Numbered from the stretch's first letter, positions 8,623 through 16,485 are shown. The stretch: 47,056 bases of DNA from Actinomycetales bacterium UBA1383 (GCA_002305415.1 DBQX01000119.1:1-47056), one strand, 5' to 3'. Notes: generated by a model from the letters alone, not told the origin. A program made the numbers and translations.

Positions 8623-9323
8623 TCGTCATCCTCCAGGGCGGCGTCGGTGTCTGTCGCGGACTCGGTGGGTTCGGCCGACGACGCCGTCCCCCGGTTGCGG
8701 GAGCGCGAGGAGAGGGCAGGCTTCTTGTCCAGGCCACGGAGGCCGTTCCACGCGAGGTTGACGAGGTGGGCGGCAACCTCGTCCTTCCTGGGGGAGCGGG
8801 TCTCGAGCCACCACTGGCCGGTCAGGGCGATCATGCCGACGAGCATCTGCGCGTACAGCGGTGCGGCGGAGGTGGAGTAGCCGGAGCGCCGGAACTCGCG
8901 GGCCAGGAGGTGTTCCACCTGGGTGGCGACGTCCCCGATCAGGGAGGAGAACGTGCCGGTGGCCTGGGCGACGGGGGAGTCCCGCACCAGGATGCGGAAG
9001 CCGGGGGTGTGCTGTTCGATGTAGTCGAGCAGCGCGAGGGCAGTGCGTTCGACCACGGCCCTCGGGTGGCCGCCCCCCTCGAGGGCGCCGGTGATCGCAC
9101 CCGTGAGGCGCTGGACCTCGCGGTCCACGATGACGGCGTACATGCCCTCCTTGCCGCCGAAGTGCTCGTAGACCACGGGCTTGGAGACCTTCGCGCGGGC
9201 GGCGATCTCCTCGACGGAGGTGCCCTCGAAGCCCTTCTCGGCGAAGAGCTCGCGCCCCACGCTGATCAGCTGCTCCCGGCGCTGGGAACTGGTCATGCGG
9301 GAGGGGCGCTTGGGATCGGTCAT
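8619..9323 (-). CDS. TetR-family transcriptional regulator
   Basis: 234-aa regulator. The N-terminal helix-turn-helix spans about residues 14-60 (RREQLISVGRELFAEKGF, then TSVEEIAARAKVSKPVVYEHFGGKEGMY), a near-perfect TetR consensus. The ligand-binding domain follows, ending in a Ser/Thr/Glu-rich tail that looks disordered. As first gene of the tetR-natA-natB operon it probably represses the operon and itself in the absence of the exported substrate. The start is an ATG 4 codons before KRPSRMTSSQRREQ. No clear palindrome was seen in the 80 nt upstream. Confidence 0.85.
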   Translation of the reverse strand: MTDPKRPSRMTSSQRREQLISVGRELFAEKGFEGTSVEEIAARAKVSKPVVYEHFGGKEGMYAVIVDREVQRLTGAITGALEGGGHPRAVVERTALALLDYIEQHTPGFRILVRDSPVAQATGTFSSLIGDVATQVEHLLAREFRRSGYSTSAAPLYAQMLVGMIALTGQWWLETRSPRKDEVAAHLVNLAWNGLRGLDKKPALSSRSRNRGTASSAEPTESATDTDAALEDDE

Positions 9324-9400
9324 GAGGCCATCATGTCACCGGCGAGTGAGAGGTCTCGAACCGTGGACAGCTCGATGTGCTGGGCAACTGGTCGTGGATA

Positions 9401-9414
9401 GGTCAGATCTGACC
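9401..9414. repeat. Perfect 14-bp palindrome at the tadC remnant stop
   Basis: GGTCAGATCTGACC equals its reverse complement and includes the stop codon of the tadC remnant. It could be a regulator site or simply chance; no T tract follows, so it does not look like a terminator. Confidence 0.4.
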
Positions 9415-9627
9415 GAAGAGCTTCACGATGTCCATGACGCCGGGGCCGATGACCACGATGAAGAGGACTGGCAGGATGCAGAGAATGAGCGGAATGACGA
9501 TCTTCACCGGCACCTGCATCGCCTTCTCCTCGGCGCGCTGACGGCGTTTGATGCGCATCTCTGACGCTTGTGTACGGAGAACGTCACCGATAGCGACGCC
9601 ATAGACGTCTGCCTGGATGATCGCGGA
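9403..9627 (-). pseudogene. tadC: tadC remnant (C-terminal end of a T2SF-domain protein)
   Basis: On the minus strand 74 codons remain open, reading from AIIQADVYGVAIGDVLR through QASEMRIKRRQRAEEKAMQ to VPVKIVIPLILCILPVLF and ending VKLFGQI before a stop. This is the highly conserved C-terminal end of TadC-type inner-membrane proteins of Tad/Flp pilus machines (T2SF domain), with its last membrane helix. Upstream of 9627 the similarity stops abruptly (CGGYGGVDCS) and no start codon precedes it. The surviving frame is intact, so the loss is recent or the end was kept by chance. No tadA, tadB, or rest of tadC is present in the window. It ends in a 14-bp palindrome. Confidence 0.8.
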
Positions 9628-9726
9628 GCAATCTACACCTCCGTAACCGCCACAGGAAGGTCGTAGCCGCGTACCACGAAAGTGGGACTTTCGGCCAGTC
9701 AGGCGTGCCCGGGAATCGCTGCCACG
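9628..9726. other. Junction between tadC remnant and prepilin peptidase
   Basis: About 100 nt without coding signal. It contains the hairpin CGAAAGT-GGG-ACTTTCG at 9677-9693. From memory this resembles the short repeats found near the ends of IS21-type elements, so the stretch may be the scar of an insertion and deletion that removed most of a tad locus. No transposase sequence remains. Confidence 0.35.
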
Positions 9727-10368
9727 TCACCCTCCTGCCATGAAAGCCCACATCAGACCCCCTGTCGCGCCGAGGATCATCCACGGGCCGAAAGGGAATT
9801 CGGACTTTAGTCCCCCTTGTCGGGTGATGAGGATCACGAGTCCTACGGCGCCACTCAGCAGGAATCCAGCGAGCACGCCGACCATCACATGCGGCCAGCC
9901 GAACCAGCCCAGCACGCCACCGAGTACCCCCGCGAGCTTCACGTCGCCGAGGCCCAGACCAGCGGGATTGATCCACGCCAGCGCGAAGTAGCCCACGAGC
10001 AGCACTGCGGCGGCCGCGGCCGCACGGCCGAAGCGGGCCCACTCGCCGGAGAGCACCGTTGCGACCAGCAATCCGGTGACGAGGACCAGGAACGTGGGCC
10101 CCACGATCACGTCCGGGAGCCGGAAGGTCGCCTGGTCGACCACCACCAGGAGCGCCAGCGCCACCGCGACCGCCGTGAAGGTCACCGCCTCCACCCACGT
10201 CCCGGAGACGAGGGCGGCTCCGGCCCCCCCGATCCCCGCGAGCACGATGTGGAGCCCGGAGCGGAGCCAGCGGGAGTCCGAGGCCGCCACCCGGCACATC
10301 CAGCCGGTCAGTGCCCACGCCGCGAGGGCGGCCGCGGTGCCGGCGGCGAGGACGAACGGGAGAGGCAC
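9727..10368 (-). CDS. Prepilin peptidase, A24 family (TadV/PilD-type)
   Basis: 213-aa polytopic aspartic protease that cleaves the leader of type IV or Flp prepilins at the inner face of the membrane. The two catalytic aspartates are in VVDQATFRLPD and in the GLGLGDVKL motif. The N-terminal methylase domain of PilD is absent, as in TadV/CpaA forms, but several membrane segments surround the core. The GTG at 10368 is preferred; an in-frame start at 10443 would add a Gly-rich, non-conserved leader. Its substrate could be the Flp pilin at 17.8 kb. The pilus assembly genes expected next to it are reduced to the tadC remnant. Confidence 0.82.
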   Translation of the reverse strand: MPLPFVLAAGTAAALAAWALTGWMCRVAASDSRWLRSGLHIVLAGIGGAGAALVSGTWVEAVTFTAVAVALALLVVVDQATFRLPDVIVGPTFLVLVTGLLVATVLSGEWARFGRAAAAAAVLLVGYFALAWINPAGLGLGDVKLAGVLGGVLGWFGWPHVMVGVLAGFLLSGAVGLVILITRQGGLKSEFPFGPWMILGATGGLMWAFMAGG

Positions 10369-10418
10369 CCCTCCAGTGTGGCAGCCGCGATCCCCGCATC
10401 CGCCGTTGTCCACACCCG

Positions 10419-10448
10419 TCCCGTCCACCTGTCTCCCGTCCACCTGTC
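10419..10448. repeat. Tandem 15-bp direct repeat, two copies
   Basis: Two perfect adjacent copies of TCCCGTCCACCTGTC lie between the prepilin peptidase start and tRNA-Gln. Only two units exist, so it is a simple duplication and not an array. Confidence 0.6.
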
Positions 10449-10505
10449 GCGGGCCCGCGCGGCCGGTCTGGCAAGATGGAGGGGCCGTCCGGAAGGCCGG
10501 CGCGA

Positions 10506-10576
10506 TCCGCCCTGGTGTAATGGCAGCACAGAGGCCTTTGGAGCCTTTTGTCCGGGTTCGAATCCTGGGGGCGGAG
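10506..10576 (+). tRNA. tRNA-Gln (anticodon TTG)
   Basis: Full cloverleaf. The acceptor TCCGCCC/GGGCGGA pairs perfectly. The D arm has stem GTG/CAC, and the anticodon stem GAGGC/GCCTT encloses loop CTTTGGA with anticodon TTG at 10538-10540. The variable loop is TTGT and the T arm CCGGG-TTCGAAT-CCTGG. The discriminator is G and CCA is not fully encoded. A CAAGAT -10-like hexamer lies at 10472-10477. Confidence 0.93.
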
Positions 10577-10618
10577 CCTCTCCTCCCGGCCGCCCCGCCG
10601 CGGCGGCAGGGCCGTGGC

Positions 10619-10624
10619 TAGAAT
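10619..10624 (+). promoter_or_regulatory. -10-like element upstream of glmU
   Basis: TAGAAT at 10619-10624, about 50 nt before the glmU GTG and after tRNA-Gln. It gives glmU-prs a candidate promoter of their own; the -35 region is GC-rich and not recognisable. Confidence 0.4.
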
Positions 10625-10673
10625 GGCTGCTGACTGGCCCGCCAGGGCGCATGCCACACGCAAGGGAGTCGCA

Positions 10674-12125
10674 GTGGACCAATTGCCCGCAGCCGTCGTG
10701 ATCCTCGCCGCGGGCGCCGGAACCCGCATGAAGTCGGCGCTCCCCAAGGTCCTCCACTCGGTGGCCGGCCGCACCCTGCTCGGCCACGCGATCGCCGCGG
10801 GGCGGCAGGTCAACCCGTCGCGACTGTGCGTCGTGGTGCGGCACGAGCGGGATCGTGTCGCGGCCGACGCCCTTGGCTTCGATGACTCCGTGCTCATCGC
10901 CGACCAGGACGAGACCCCCGGCACCGGGCGTGCCGTCCAGTGCGCCCTCGACCGCCTCGCAGCGGACGGCGCGGACCTCGGTGGCCCCATCATCGTCACC
11001 GCCGCGGACACCCCCATGCTGGACGGCGGCATCCTCGCCGAACTGATGCGCTGCCACGTGGACGATGGCAACGCCGTCACCGTCCTCACCACCCACCTCG
11101 CCAACCCCACCGGCTATGGCCGCATCGTGCGGGAGCGCGGCGCGCTCGTCGGGATCGTCGAGGAGAAGGACGCCACCGAGGAGCAGCGTGCCATCACCGA
11201 GGTCAACGCCGCTGTCTACGTCTTCGACGGCGCGGTGCTCGCGGAGGCGCTGCAGGGGGTCGGGCAGGACAACGCGCAGGGCGAGGTGTACCTCACCGAC
11301 GTCGTGCGCATCGCCCACGAGCGCGGCCTGCGGGTCGCCGGCGTCGCGGTCGAGGACTCCTGGACGGTGGAGGGCGCCAATGACAAGGTGCAGCTCGCCG
11401 CCCTCGCGAAGGAGATGAACCGCCGCATCGTGGAGGACTGGATGCGCGAGGGCGTCACGGTCATCGACCCGGCCACCACGTGGATCGACGTCGACGTCGA
11501 GCTCGCACCGGACGTCACGATCCTCCCGGGTGTCCAGTTGCACGGGGCGTGCCGCGTGGAGACGGGCGCGACCATCGGCCCGGACACCACCCTCACCGAC
11601 GTCGAGGTGGGGGACGGGGCCACCGTCATCCGCACCCACGGCTCACTCGCGGTCATCGGCCCTCGAGCGGCGATCGGCCCGTTCGCCTACCTGCGGCCCG
11701 GCACCTACGTCGGGGAGGGAGGCCGGCTCGGCGCCTTCGTCGAGACCAGGAACGCCACCATTGGAGCCGGGGCGGCCGTTCCCCACCTCTCGTACGTCGC
11801 CGACGCCGAGATCGGCGCGGGCACCCGCATCGGGGCGGGTACTGTCTTCGTCAACCACGACGGCGTCCGGATGCACCACACCACGGTCGGCGCGCACTGC
11901 CAGATCGGGTCCGGCACCCTGTTCGTCGCCCCCGTCACGGTGGGTGACGGCGTCTACACCGGCGCCGGCACCACGGTGCGGCGGGACGTGCCGCCCGGGG
12001 CGCTGGCGGTGAACTCCACCTCGCAGCGCATCATCGAGGGCTGGGTGGAGCGTTCCCGGCCCGAGACCAGCGCGGCGGACGCGGCCGCCGCGGCCCAGGC
12101 CGACGCGACGGGTCGCGACGCATGA
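10674..12125 (+). CDS. glmU: Bifunctional GlmU: glucosamine-1-P acetyltransferase / GlcNAc-1-P uridyltransferase
   Basis: Makes UDP-GlcNAc, the precursor of peptidoglycan, in two steps. The 483-aa protein starts with the uridyltransferase signature LAAGAGTRMKSALPKVLH (11-28), has the UDP-sugar site TAADTPML, and ends with a left-handed beta-helix of hexapeptide repeats from about residue 265 (for example FAYLRPGTYVGEGG and FVETRNATIGAG). The acetyl-CoA-site segment FVNHDGV is present. The GTG at 10674 is preferred because AAGGGAG lies 5 nt upstream; an in-frame ATG at 10623 overlaps the -10-like TAGAAT and lacks a ribosome site. The 3' end overlaps prs by 4 nt. Confidence 0.95.
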   Translation: MDQLPAAVVILAAGAGTRMKSALPKVLHSVAGRTLLGHAIAAGRQVNPSRLCVVVRHERDRVAADALGFDDSVLIADQDETPGTGRAVQCALDRLAADGADLGGPIIVTAADTPMLDGGILAELMRCHVDDGNAVTVLTTHLANPTGYGRIVRERGALVGIVEEKDATEEQRAITEVNAAVYVFDGAVLAEALQGVGQDNAQGEVYLTDVVRIAHERGLRVAGVAVEDSWTVEGANDKVQLAALAKEMNRRIVEDWMREGVTVIDPATTWIDVDVELAPDVTILPGVQLHGACRVETGATIGPDTTLTDVEVGDGATVIRTHGSLAVIGPRAAIGPFAYLRPGTYVGEGGRLGAFVETRNATIGAGAAVPHLSYVADAEIGAGTRIGAGTVFVNHDGVRMHHTTVGAHCQIGSGTLFVAPVTVGDGVYTGAGTTVRRDVPPGALAVNSTSQRIIEGWVERSRPETSAADAAAAAQADATGRDA

Positions 12126-13102
12126 GCGGCATCATCGTCCACGGCGAGAAGCGGCTCGTGGTGGTCTCCGGCCGCGCGCACCATGCCCTCGCGGAGCAGG
12201 TGGCGGACCACCTCGGCATCGACCTGCTGCCCACCACCGCGTACGACTTCGCGAACGGCGAGATCTACGTCCGCTTCAACGAGTCGGTCCGCGGCGCGGA
12301 CGCGTTCGTGCTCCAGTCCCACACCAACCCCATCAACGACTGGCTCATGGAGCAGCTCATCATGGTGGATGCGCTCAAGCGCGCCTCCGCGAAGCGGATC
12401 ACCGTGGTGGCCCCGTTCTACCCATACGCGCGGCAGGACAAGAAGCACCGCGGCCGGGAGCCCGTCTCCGCGCGCCTGGTGGCGGACCTCTTCAAGACGG
12501 CCGGCGCCAACCGGCTCATGAGCGTGGACCTGCACGCCGCGCAGACCCAGGGCTTCTTCGACGGCCCGGTGGATCACCTGTTCGCGATGCCGATCCTCAC
12601 GGACTACGTGCGCTCCCGGGTGGACCTCACGAACCTCACGGTGGTCTCGCCCGACGCGGGCCGGATCCGGGTGGCTGAACTGTGGGCCGCCAAGCTGGGC
12701 GGCGCGCAACTGGCCTTCGTCCACAAGACCCGCGACATCACCCGCCCCAACCAGGCGGTCGCCAACCGGGTGGTCGGCGAGGTGGAGGGCCGGACGTGCA
12801 TCCTCGTGGACGACCTCATCGACACTGCCGGCACCATTTCCGAGGCCGTGCGCGTGGTGCTCGCCTCCGGCGCGAAGGACGTGATCATCGCCGCCACCCA
12901 CGGGGTGCTCTCGGATCCGGCCCAGCGCCGCCTCTCCGAGTGCGGCGCCCGCGAGGTGATCGTCACCGATACCCTCCCGATCACCTCGGAGAAGCGGTTC
13001 GACAGGCTCACGATCCTGCCCATCGCACCGCTCCTGGCCCGCGCCATCCGCGAGGTGTTCGACGACGGGTCGGTCACCTCGCTGTTCGACGGCGCCTCGT
13101 AG
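12122..13102 (+). CDS. prs: Ribose-phosphate pyrophosphokinase
   Basis: Transfers pyrophosphate from ATP to ribose 5-phosphate to give PRPP for purines, pyrimidines, histidine and tryptophan. The 326-aa length is usual for class I enzymes. Visible motifs are FANGEIYVRF, the flexible-loop region YPYARQDKKHRGREPVSARL, the metal-site segment SVDLHAAQTQGFFDGPVDHL, and the PRPP-binding loop VDDLIDTAGTI (about 226-236). The ATG overlaps the glmU stop (ATGA), the conserved actinobacterial glmU-prs pair. A small CTTCCC/GGGAAG hairpin follows the stop at 13113-13130 but has no T tract. Confidence 0.96.
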   Translation: MSGIIVHGEKRLVVVSGRAHHALAEQVADHLGIDLLPTTAYDFANGEIYVRFNESVRGADAFVLQSHTNPINDWLMEQLIMVDALKRASAKRITVVAPFYPYARQDKKHRGREPVSARLVADLFKTAGANRLMSVDLHAAQTQGFFDGPVDHLFAMPILTDYVRSRVDLTNLTVVSPDAGRIRVAELWAAKLGGAQLAFVHKTRDITRPNQAVANRVVGEVEGRTCILVDDLIDTAGTISEAVRVVLASGAKDVIIAATHGVLSDPAQRRLSECGAREVIVTDTLPITSEKRFDRLTILPIAPLLARAIREVFDDGSVTSLFDGAS

Positions 13103-13121
13103 ATCGGTGACCCTTCCCGCT

Positions 13122-13150
13122 TTGGGGAAGCGCCGCTGCGTCGGTATCAT
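13122..13150 (+). promoter_or_regulatory. Candidate promoter of rplY
   Basis: TTGGGG (13122-13127) and TATCAT (13145-13150) are separated by 17 nt, the optimal spacing. Transcription would start near 13157, just before the long leader hairpin and about 120 nt before the L25 start codon. Confidence 0.55.
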
Positions 13151-13160
13151 CAGGGGGTTG

Positions 13161-13249
13161 CCTCGGCGAGGGAAGCCATGTGGCTGGGTTGCCCGGTTTC
13201 CGTGATCGACGCGGTGGGCCTCCCGTCCGCGCGTCTTCCCGCGCCGAGG
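13161..13249 (+). promoter_or_regulatory. Structured mRNA leader of rplY (long-range hairpin)
   Basis: CCTCGGCGAGGGAAG (13161-13175) and CTTCCCGCGCCGAGG (13235-13249) pair at 14 of 15 positions, closing a 59-nt apical region rich in further complementary G/C blocks (GGGTTGCCC, GGGCCTCCC). The base of the stem is about 16 nt before the ribosome site GAGGAGA (13266-13272). The position, right after a candidate promoter and before a ribosomal protein gene, suggests an autoregulatory leader that L25/CTC could bind in mimicry of 5S rRNA. The pairing is seen directly; the role is inferred. Confidence 0.55.
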
Positions 13250-13277
13250 AGCCGCCACCAGCCCCGAGGAGACGATC

Positions 13278-13889
13278 ATGCCCGAATATCAGCTCAACGC
13301 CACCATCCGCACGGAGTTCGGGAAGGGGGCCGCCCGGCGTGCCCGTCGATCCGGCCTCATCCCGGCCGTGCTCTATGGGCATGGCACAACGCCAGTCCAC
13401 CTCAACCTGCCCGACCACGAGACCTTCCTCATCGTGCGCGGCTCCGCCAACCAGGTGGTCAACCTGAAGTACGACGGCAAGACCGAACTCGCGCTGGTGA
13501 AGGACGTGCAGATCGATCCGGTGCTCCGCGTCATCGAGCACCTCGACCTGGTGATCGTCCGGAAGGGGGAGAAGGTCACCGTGGACGTGGCCCTCCACCT
13601 CACCGGTGAATCCGACTCCGGCACGATCGCCACCCTCGAACTGCAGCAGCTGACCGTACACGCACCCGCGACCTCGATCCCCGACGCCATCACCGTGGAC
13701 GTCGAGGGCCTCGGGGACGGCGTCATCCTGCGTGTCGCCGACCTCACCCTGCCGGCGGGCGTCACCACCGACATCGCTGGCGACACCGCGGTCGTCGTCG
13801 TCTCCACCCTGCGGGGCGAGGCGGAGACCGAGGAGGCAGCGGCGGAGACCGTGCCCGCGCCCTCAGCCGGGGGGACCGAGGAGGCCTGA
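13278..13889 (+). CDS. rplY: 50S ribosomal protein L25, CTC form
   Basis: Binds 5S rRNA in the large subunit. The 203-aa protein is the long CTC/TL5 form. The N-terminal L25 domain (about 1-92) has the typical start RTEFGKGAARRARRSGLIPAVLYG, and the C-terminal TL5 domain (about 95-185) contains LHLTGESDSG and the DVEGLGDGVILRVADLTLP segment. An Ala/Glu-rich tail is disordered. The ribosome site GAGGAGA lies 5 nt before the ATG. It has its own promoter and leader hairpin and is followed by a terminator before pth, so it is probably a single-gene unit. CTC proteins are general-stress induced in some Gram-positive bacteria. Confidence 0.94.
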   Translation: MPEYQLNATIRTEFGKGAARRARRSGLIPAVLYGHGTTPVHLNLPDHETFLIVRGSANQVVNLKYDGKTELALVKDVQIDPVLRVIEHLDLVIVRKGEKVTVDVALHLTGESDSGTIATLELQQLTVHAPATSIPDAITVDVEGLGDGVILRVADLTLPAGVTTDIAGDTAVVVVSTLRGEAETEEAAAETVPAPSAGGTEEA

Positions 13890-13899
13890 TCCATTCGGT

Positions 13900-13937
13900 G
13901 GTGCCCGGGTACGGTCGTACTCGGGCACCAACGTTTT
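13900..13937 (+). terminator. Terminator after rplY
   Basis: GGTGCCCGGGTACG (13900-13913) and CGTACTCGGGCACC (13916-13929) form a 14-bp stem with one G-U pair (the innermost pairs open to make the loop), followed by AACGTTTT. It ends just before the pth ribosome site. Confidence 0.75.
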
Positions 13938-13954
13938 CCCGCGGAGGAGGTGCG

Positions 13955-14557
13955 ATGAGCGAGACGTGGCTCGTCGTCGGCCTCGGCAACCCCGGCGAGC
14001 GCTACGCCCGGAACCGCCACAACGTCGGCCACATGGTCGTGGACCTGCTGGCCTCCCGGGCCGGTGCCCGCTGGACGTCGCACCGCTCGCGCACCCTGGT
14101 CGCCGACGTGCGGCTCGGGACCCTGCCGGGCGGGGCACCCGGGCCGCGGGTGGTCCTCGCGAAGTCCGCCACCTACATGAACATCACGGGAGGGCCGGTG
14201 GCCGCGCTGGCGCGTGCCCTGGGGATCGAGCCCGCGCGAATCCTCGCGATCCACGACGACCTCGACCTTCCGGCCGGCACACTCCGGCTGAAGTTCTCCG
14301 GCGGGGAGGGCGGCCACAACGGCCTCAAATCACTGACCCAGAACCTTGGGACCCGCGACTACGGCCGCCTGCGGATCGGGATTGGACGCCCGCCGGGTCA
14401 GGTGGACGCGGCGGACTACGTGCTGCGCGACTTCGCGAAGTCGGAGTGGCCGGAGGTGGCCGTGGCGATCGAGGAGGCCGCCGACGTCGTCGTCGACGTG
14501 GTGACGCGGGGCTTCGAGAAGGCGCAGATGGACCTGCACACCCGGGCGGCCCCATGA
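13955..14557 (+). CDS. pth: Peptidyl-tRNA hydrolase
   Basis: Releases tRNA from peptidyl-tRNAs dropped by the ribosome. The 200-aa protein has the N-terminal motif VVGLGNPGERYARNRHNVG with Asn12 and catalytic His22, KSATYMNITG for substrate binding, the catalytic Asp in IHDDLDLP (about residues 100-104), and the closing motif SGGEGGHNGLKSL. The start ATG at 13955 has GGAGGAGG 4-5 nt upstream; a frame running back to 13898 reads through the rplY terminator. The stop overlaps the next gene (ATGA), linking it to an ABC exporter. Confidence 0.95.
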   Translation: MSETWLVVGLGNPGERYARNRHNVGHMVVDLLASRAGARWTSHRSRTLVADVRLGTLPGGAPGPRVVLAKSATYMNITGGPVAALARALGIEPARILAIHDDLDLPAGTLRLKFSGGEGGHNGLKSLTQNLGTRDYGRLRIGIGRPPGQVDAADYVLRDFAKSEWPEVAVAIEEAADVVVDVVTRGFEKAQMDLHTRAAP

Positions 14558-16479
14558 GCATGGGTGGCGGCATGGGCGGGGGGATGGGTGGCCCCGGCGG
14601 GTTCGCGTCGTCCTTCCGCAAGGACGCCTCCGTGGTGGACCACCGGCTGAAGCCGGGCACCACCCGTCGGGTGGCGGGCTACGCGCGGCCCTACCTGCGC
14701 CAGATCATCGCCTTCCTCGGGCTGACGGTCGTGTCCTCGCTCCTGGTGGTGGCCACACCGCTGCTGCTGCAACGCATCATCGACGACGGGGTTGCCGACC
14801 GGGACACCCGGTTGGTGGTCATCCTCGCCTCGCTCGTGGCGGTGGTCGCCGTCGTGGAGGCCGCCCTGAACCTGCTGGAGCGGTGGTATTCGTCCCGGAT
14901 CGGTGAGGGCCTGATCTACGACCTGCGCACGGACGTCTTCGACCACGTGCAGCAGCAGTCGATCGCGTTCTTCACGCGCACCCAAACGGGCTCTCTGGTC
15001 ACCCGGCTGAACACTGATGTGATCGGCGCGCAGCAGGCCTTCACCTCGACGCTGGCGTCACTGGTGTCCAATGTGGTGACCTTGATCGCGGTCCTCACCA
15101 CGATGTTCGCCCTCTCGTGGCAGATCACCCTCGTGGCGCTGCTGGTGGTGCCGCTGATCCTGCTGCCGGCCCGGCGGGTGGGGCGCCGGCTCGCGGGCTA
15201 CCGCCGCACGGCCATGGCGCTGAACGCGGAGATGGGCAACCGGATGACGGAACGCTTCAATGTGGCGGGTGCGCTCCTGGTGAAGCTCTTCGGTTCACCG
15301 GGGCGGGAGCACGCCGAGTTCGCGGCACGCGCCGCGGCGGTGCGGGACATCGGCGTGAAGCAGGCGATGTCCAACCGGGTGTTCTTCGTCTCGCTCGGCG
15401 CGATGGCCTCCCTCGCGACCGCACTGGTCTACGGCGTGGGTGGGGTGCTCGCCGTCCAGGGCGCGATCACCGTGGGCACCCTGGTAGCGTTCGCCGGGCT
15501 GCTCGGCAGGCTGTACGGCCCCATCACCGGGCTCTCCAACGTGCAGGTGGACGTGATGAGCGCGCTGGTGAGCTTCGAGCGGGTGTTCGAGGTGCTGGAC
15601 CTGCGGCCGATGCTCACCGACGCCGAGGACGCGCGTGACCTGCCGCCGGGCCCGCTCGGTGTCGCCCTGCGGGGTGTGACATTCACCTACCCGCGCGGTG
15701 AGGAGGTCTCGCTGCTCTCGCTCGAGTCACCCACGGTGGACGTAGCGGATACCCCAGTCGACGCTCGACCGCGGGTTGAGGAGGGCCCGGTGCTGCGGGA
15801 CGTCACCTTCGCTGCCCTCCCGGGGGACATGCTGGCTCTTGTCGGGCCATCCGGAGCTGGAAAGACCACCGTGACCTCGCTGATTGCGCGGTTGTACGAC
15901 CCCGACTCCGGCGTTGTCGAGGTCGGGGGCCTCGACGTCCGCGACCTTCGCGCTGAGTCCCTCCACGGTGCTATCGGTGTCGTGACGCAGGACGCCCACC
16001 TGTTCCACGACACGATCCGCGCAAATCTCGCTTATGCCCGACCGGAGGCGACTGAAGCCGAGATGTGGGAGGCGCTGGGAGACGCTCAGGTGGCAGAACT
16101 GGTGCGGCGCCTCCCCGAGGGCCTCGACACGGTGGTGGGGGATCGAGGTCACCGTCTCTCCGGAGGGGAGAAGCAGCGGGTCGCGATCGCCCGCATGCTG
16201 CTGCGCTCGCCACGCATCGTGGTGCTGGACGAGGCCACTGCCCACCTGGATTCAGAGTCGGAGGCCGCGGTGCAGCGGGCGCTGGACCGCGCGATGGTGG
16301 GGCGGACCAGCGTGGTCATCGCGCACCGACTATCAACAGTAAGGGCCGCAGACACGATTGTGGTCTTGGACGCCGGCAGCGTCGTGGAAACGGGAACCCA
16401 CGTCGCGTTGGTCGAGGCTAGAGGCCTCTACTCGGAACTGCATGCGACGCAATTCCAACAGGATTCAGCCGGGCGGTGA
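14554..16479 (+). CDS. ABC exporter half-transporter with fused permease and ATPase (MdlB/MsbA-like)
   Basis: 641-aa half-transporter. The N-terminal end is Met/Gly-rich, followed by a six-helix ABC exporter membrane domain (about 45-330) and a nucleotide-binding domain. Walker A is GPSGAGKTT (about 430-438), the Q loop VTQDAHLFHDTI, the signature LSGGEKQRV (about 534), Walker B IVVLDEATAHLD, and the H loop IAHRLSTV. About 35 extra residues (VSLLSLESPTVDVADTPVDARPR region) separate the first strand from the Walker strand, as in other actinobacterial relatives. It probably works as a homodimer; the substrate is unknown. The final third is less GC-rich than the first, and the gene leads into the low-GC tract. 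It is coupled to pth by ATGA. Confidence 0.85.
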   Translation: MSMGGGMGGGMGGPGGFASSFRKDASVVDHRLKPGTTRRVAGYARPYLRQIIAFLGLTVVSSLLVVATPLLLQRIIDDGVADRDTRLVVILASLVAVVAVVEAALNLLERWYSSRIGEGLIYDLRTDVFDHVQQQSIAFFTRTQTGSLVTRLNTDVIGAQQAFTSTLASLVSNVVTLIAVLTTMFALSWQITLVALLVVPLILLPARRVGRRLAGYRRTAMALNAEMGNRMTERFNVAGALLVKLFGSPGREHAEFAARAAAVRDIGVKQAMSNRVFFVSLGAMASLATALVYGVGGVLAVQGAITVGTLVAFAGLLGRLYGPITGLSNVQVDVMSALVSFERVFEVLDLRPMLTDAEDARDLPPGPLGVALRGVTFTYPRGEEVSLLSLESPTVDVADTPVDARPRVEEGPVLRDVTFAALPGDMLALVGPSGAGKTTVTSLIARLYDPDSGVVEVGGLDVRDLRAESLHGAIGVVTQDAHLFHDTIRANLAYARPEATEAEMWEALGDAQVAELVRRLPEGLDTVVGDRGHRLSGGEKQRVAIARMLLRSPRIVVLDEATAHLDSESEAAVQRALDRAMVGRTSVVIAHRLSTVRAADTIVVLDAGSVVETGTHVALVEARGLYSELHATQFQQDSAGR

Positions 16480-16485
16480 CGCTGG

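Noticed and set aside
10419..10448. CRISPR-like direct repeats
   Set aside because: Only two adjacent units and no spacers.
10623..10673. Upstream ATG as the glmU start
   Set aside because: It overlaps the -10-like TAGAAT and has no ribosome site, whereas the GTG at 10674 has AAGGGAG and gives the standard N-terminal end.
9584..11110. A 508-aa minus-strand frame over the prepilin peptidase and glmU
   Set aside because: It is out of frame with the prepilin peptidase and antisense to tRNA-Gln and glmU; no family motifs.
13103..13277. A T-box or metabolite riboswitch before rplY
   Set aside because: No T-box sequence, specifier loop or known aptamer consensus was recognised; only the long hairpin can be supported.
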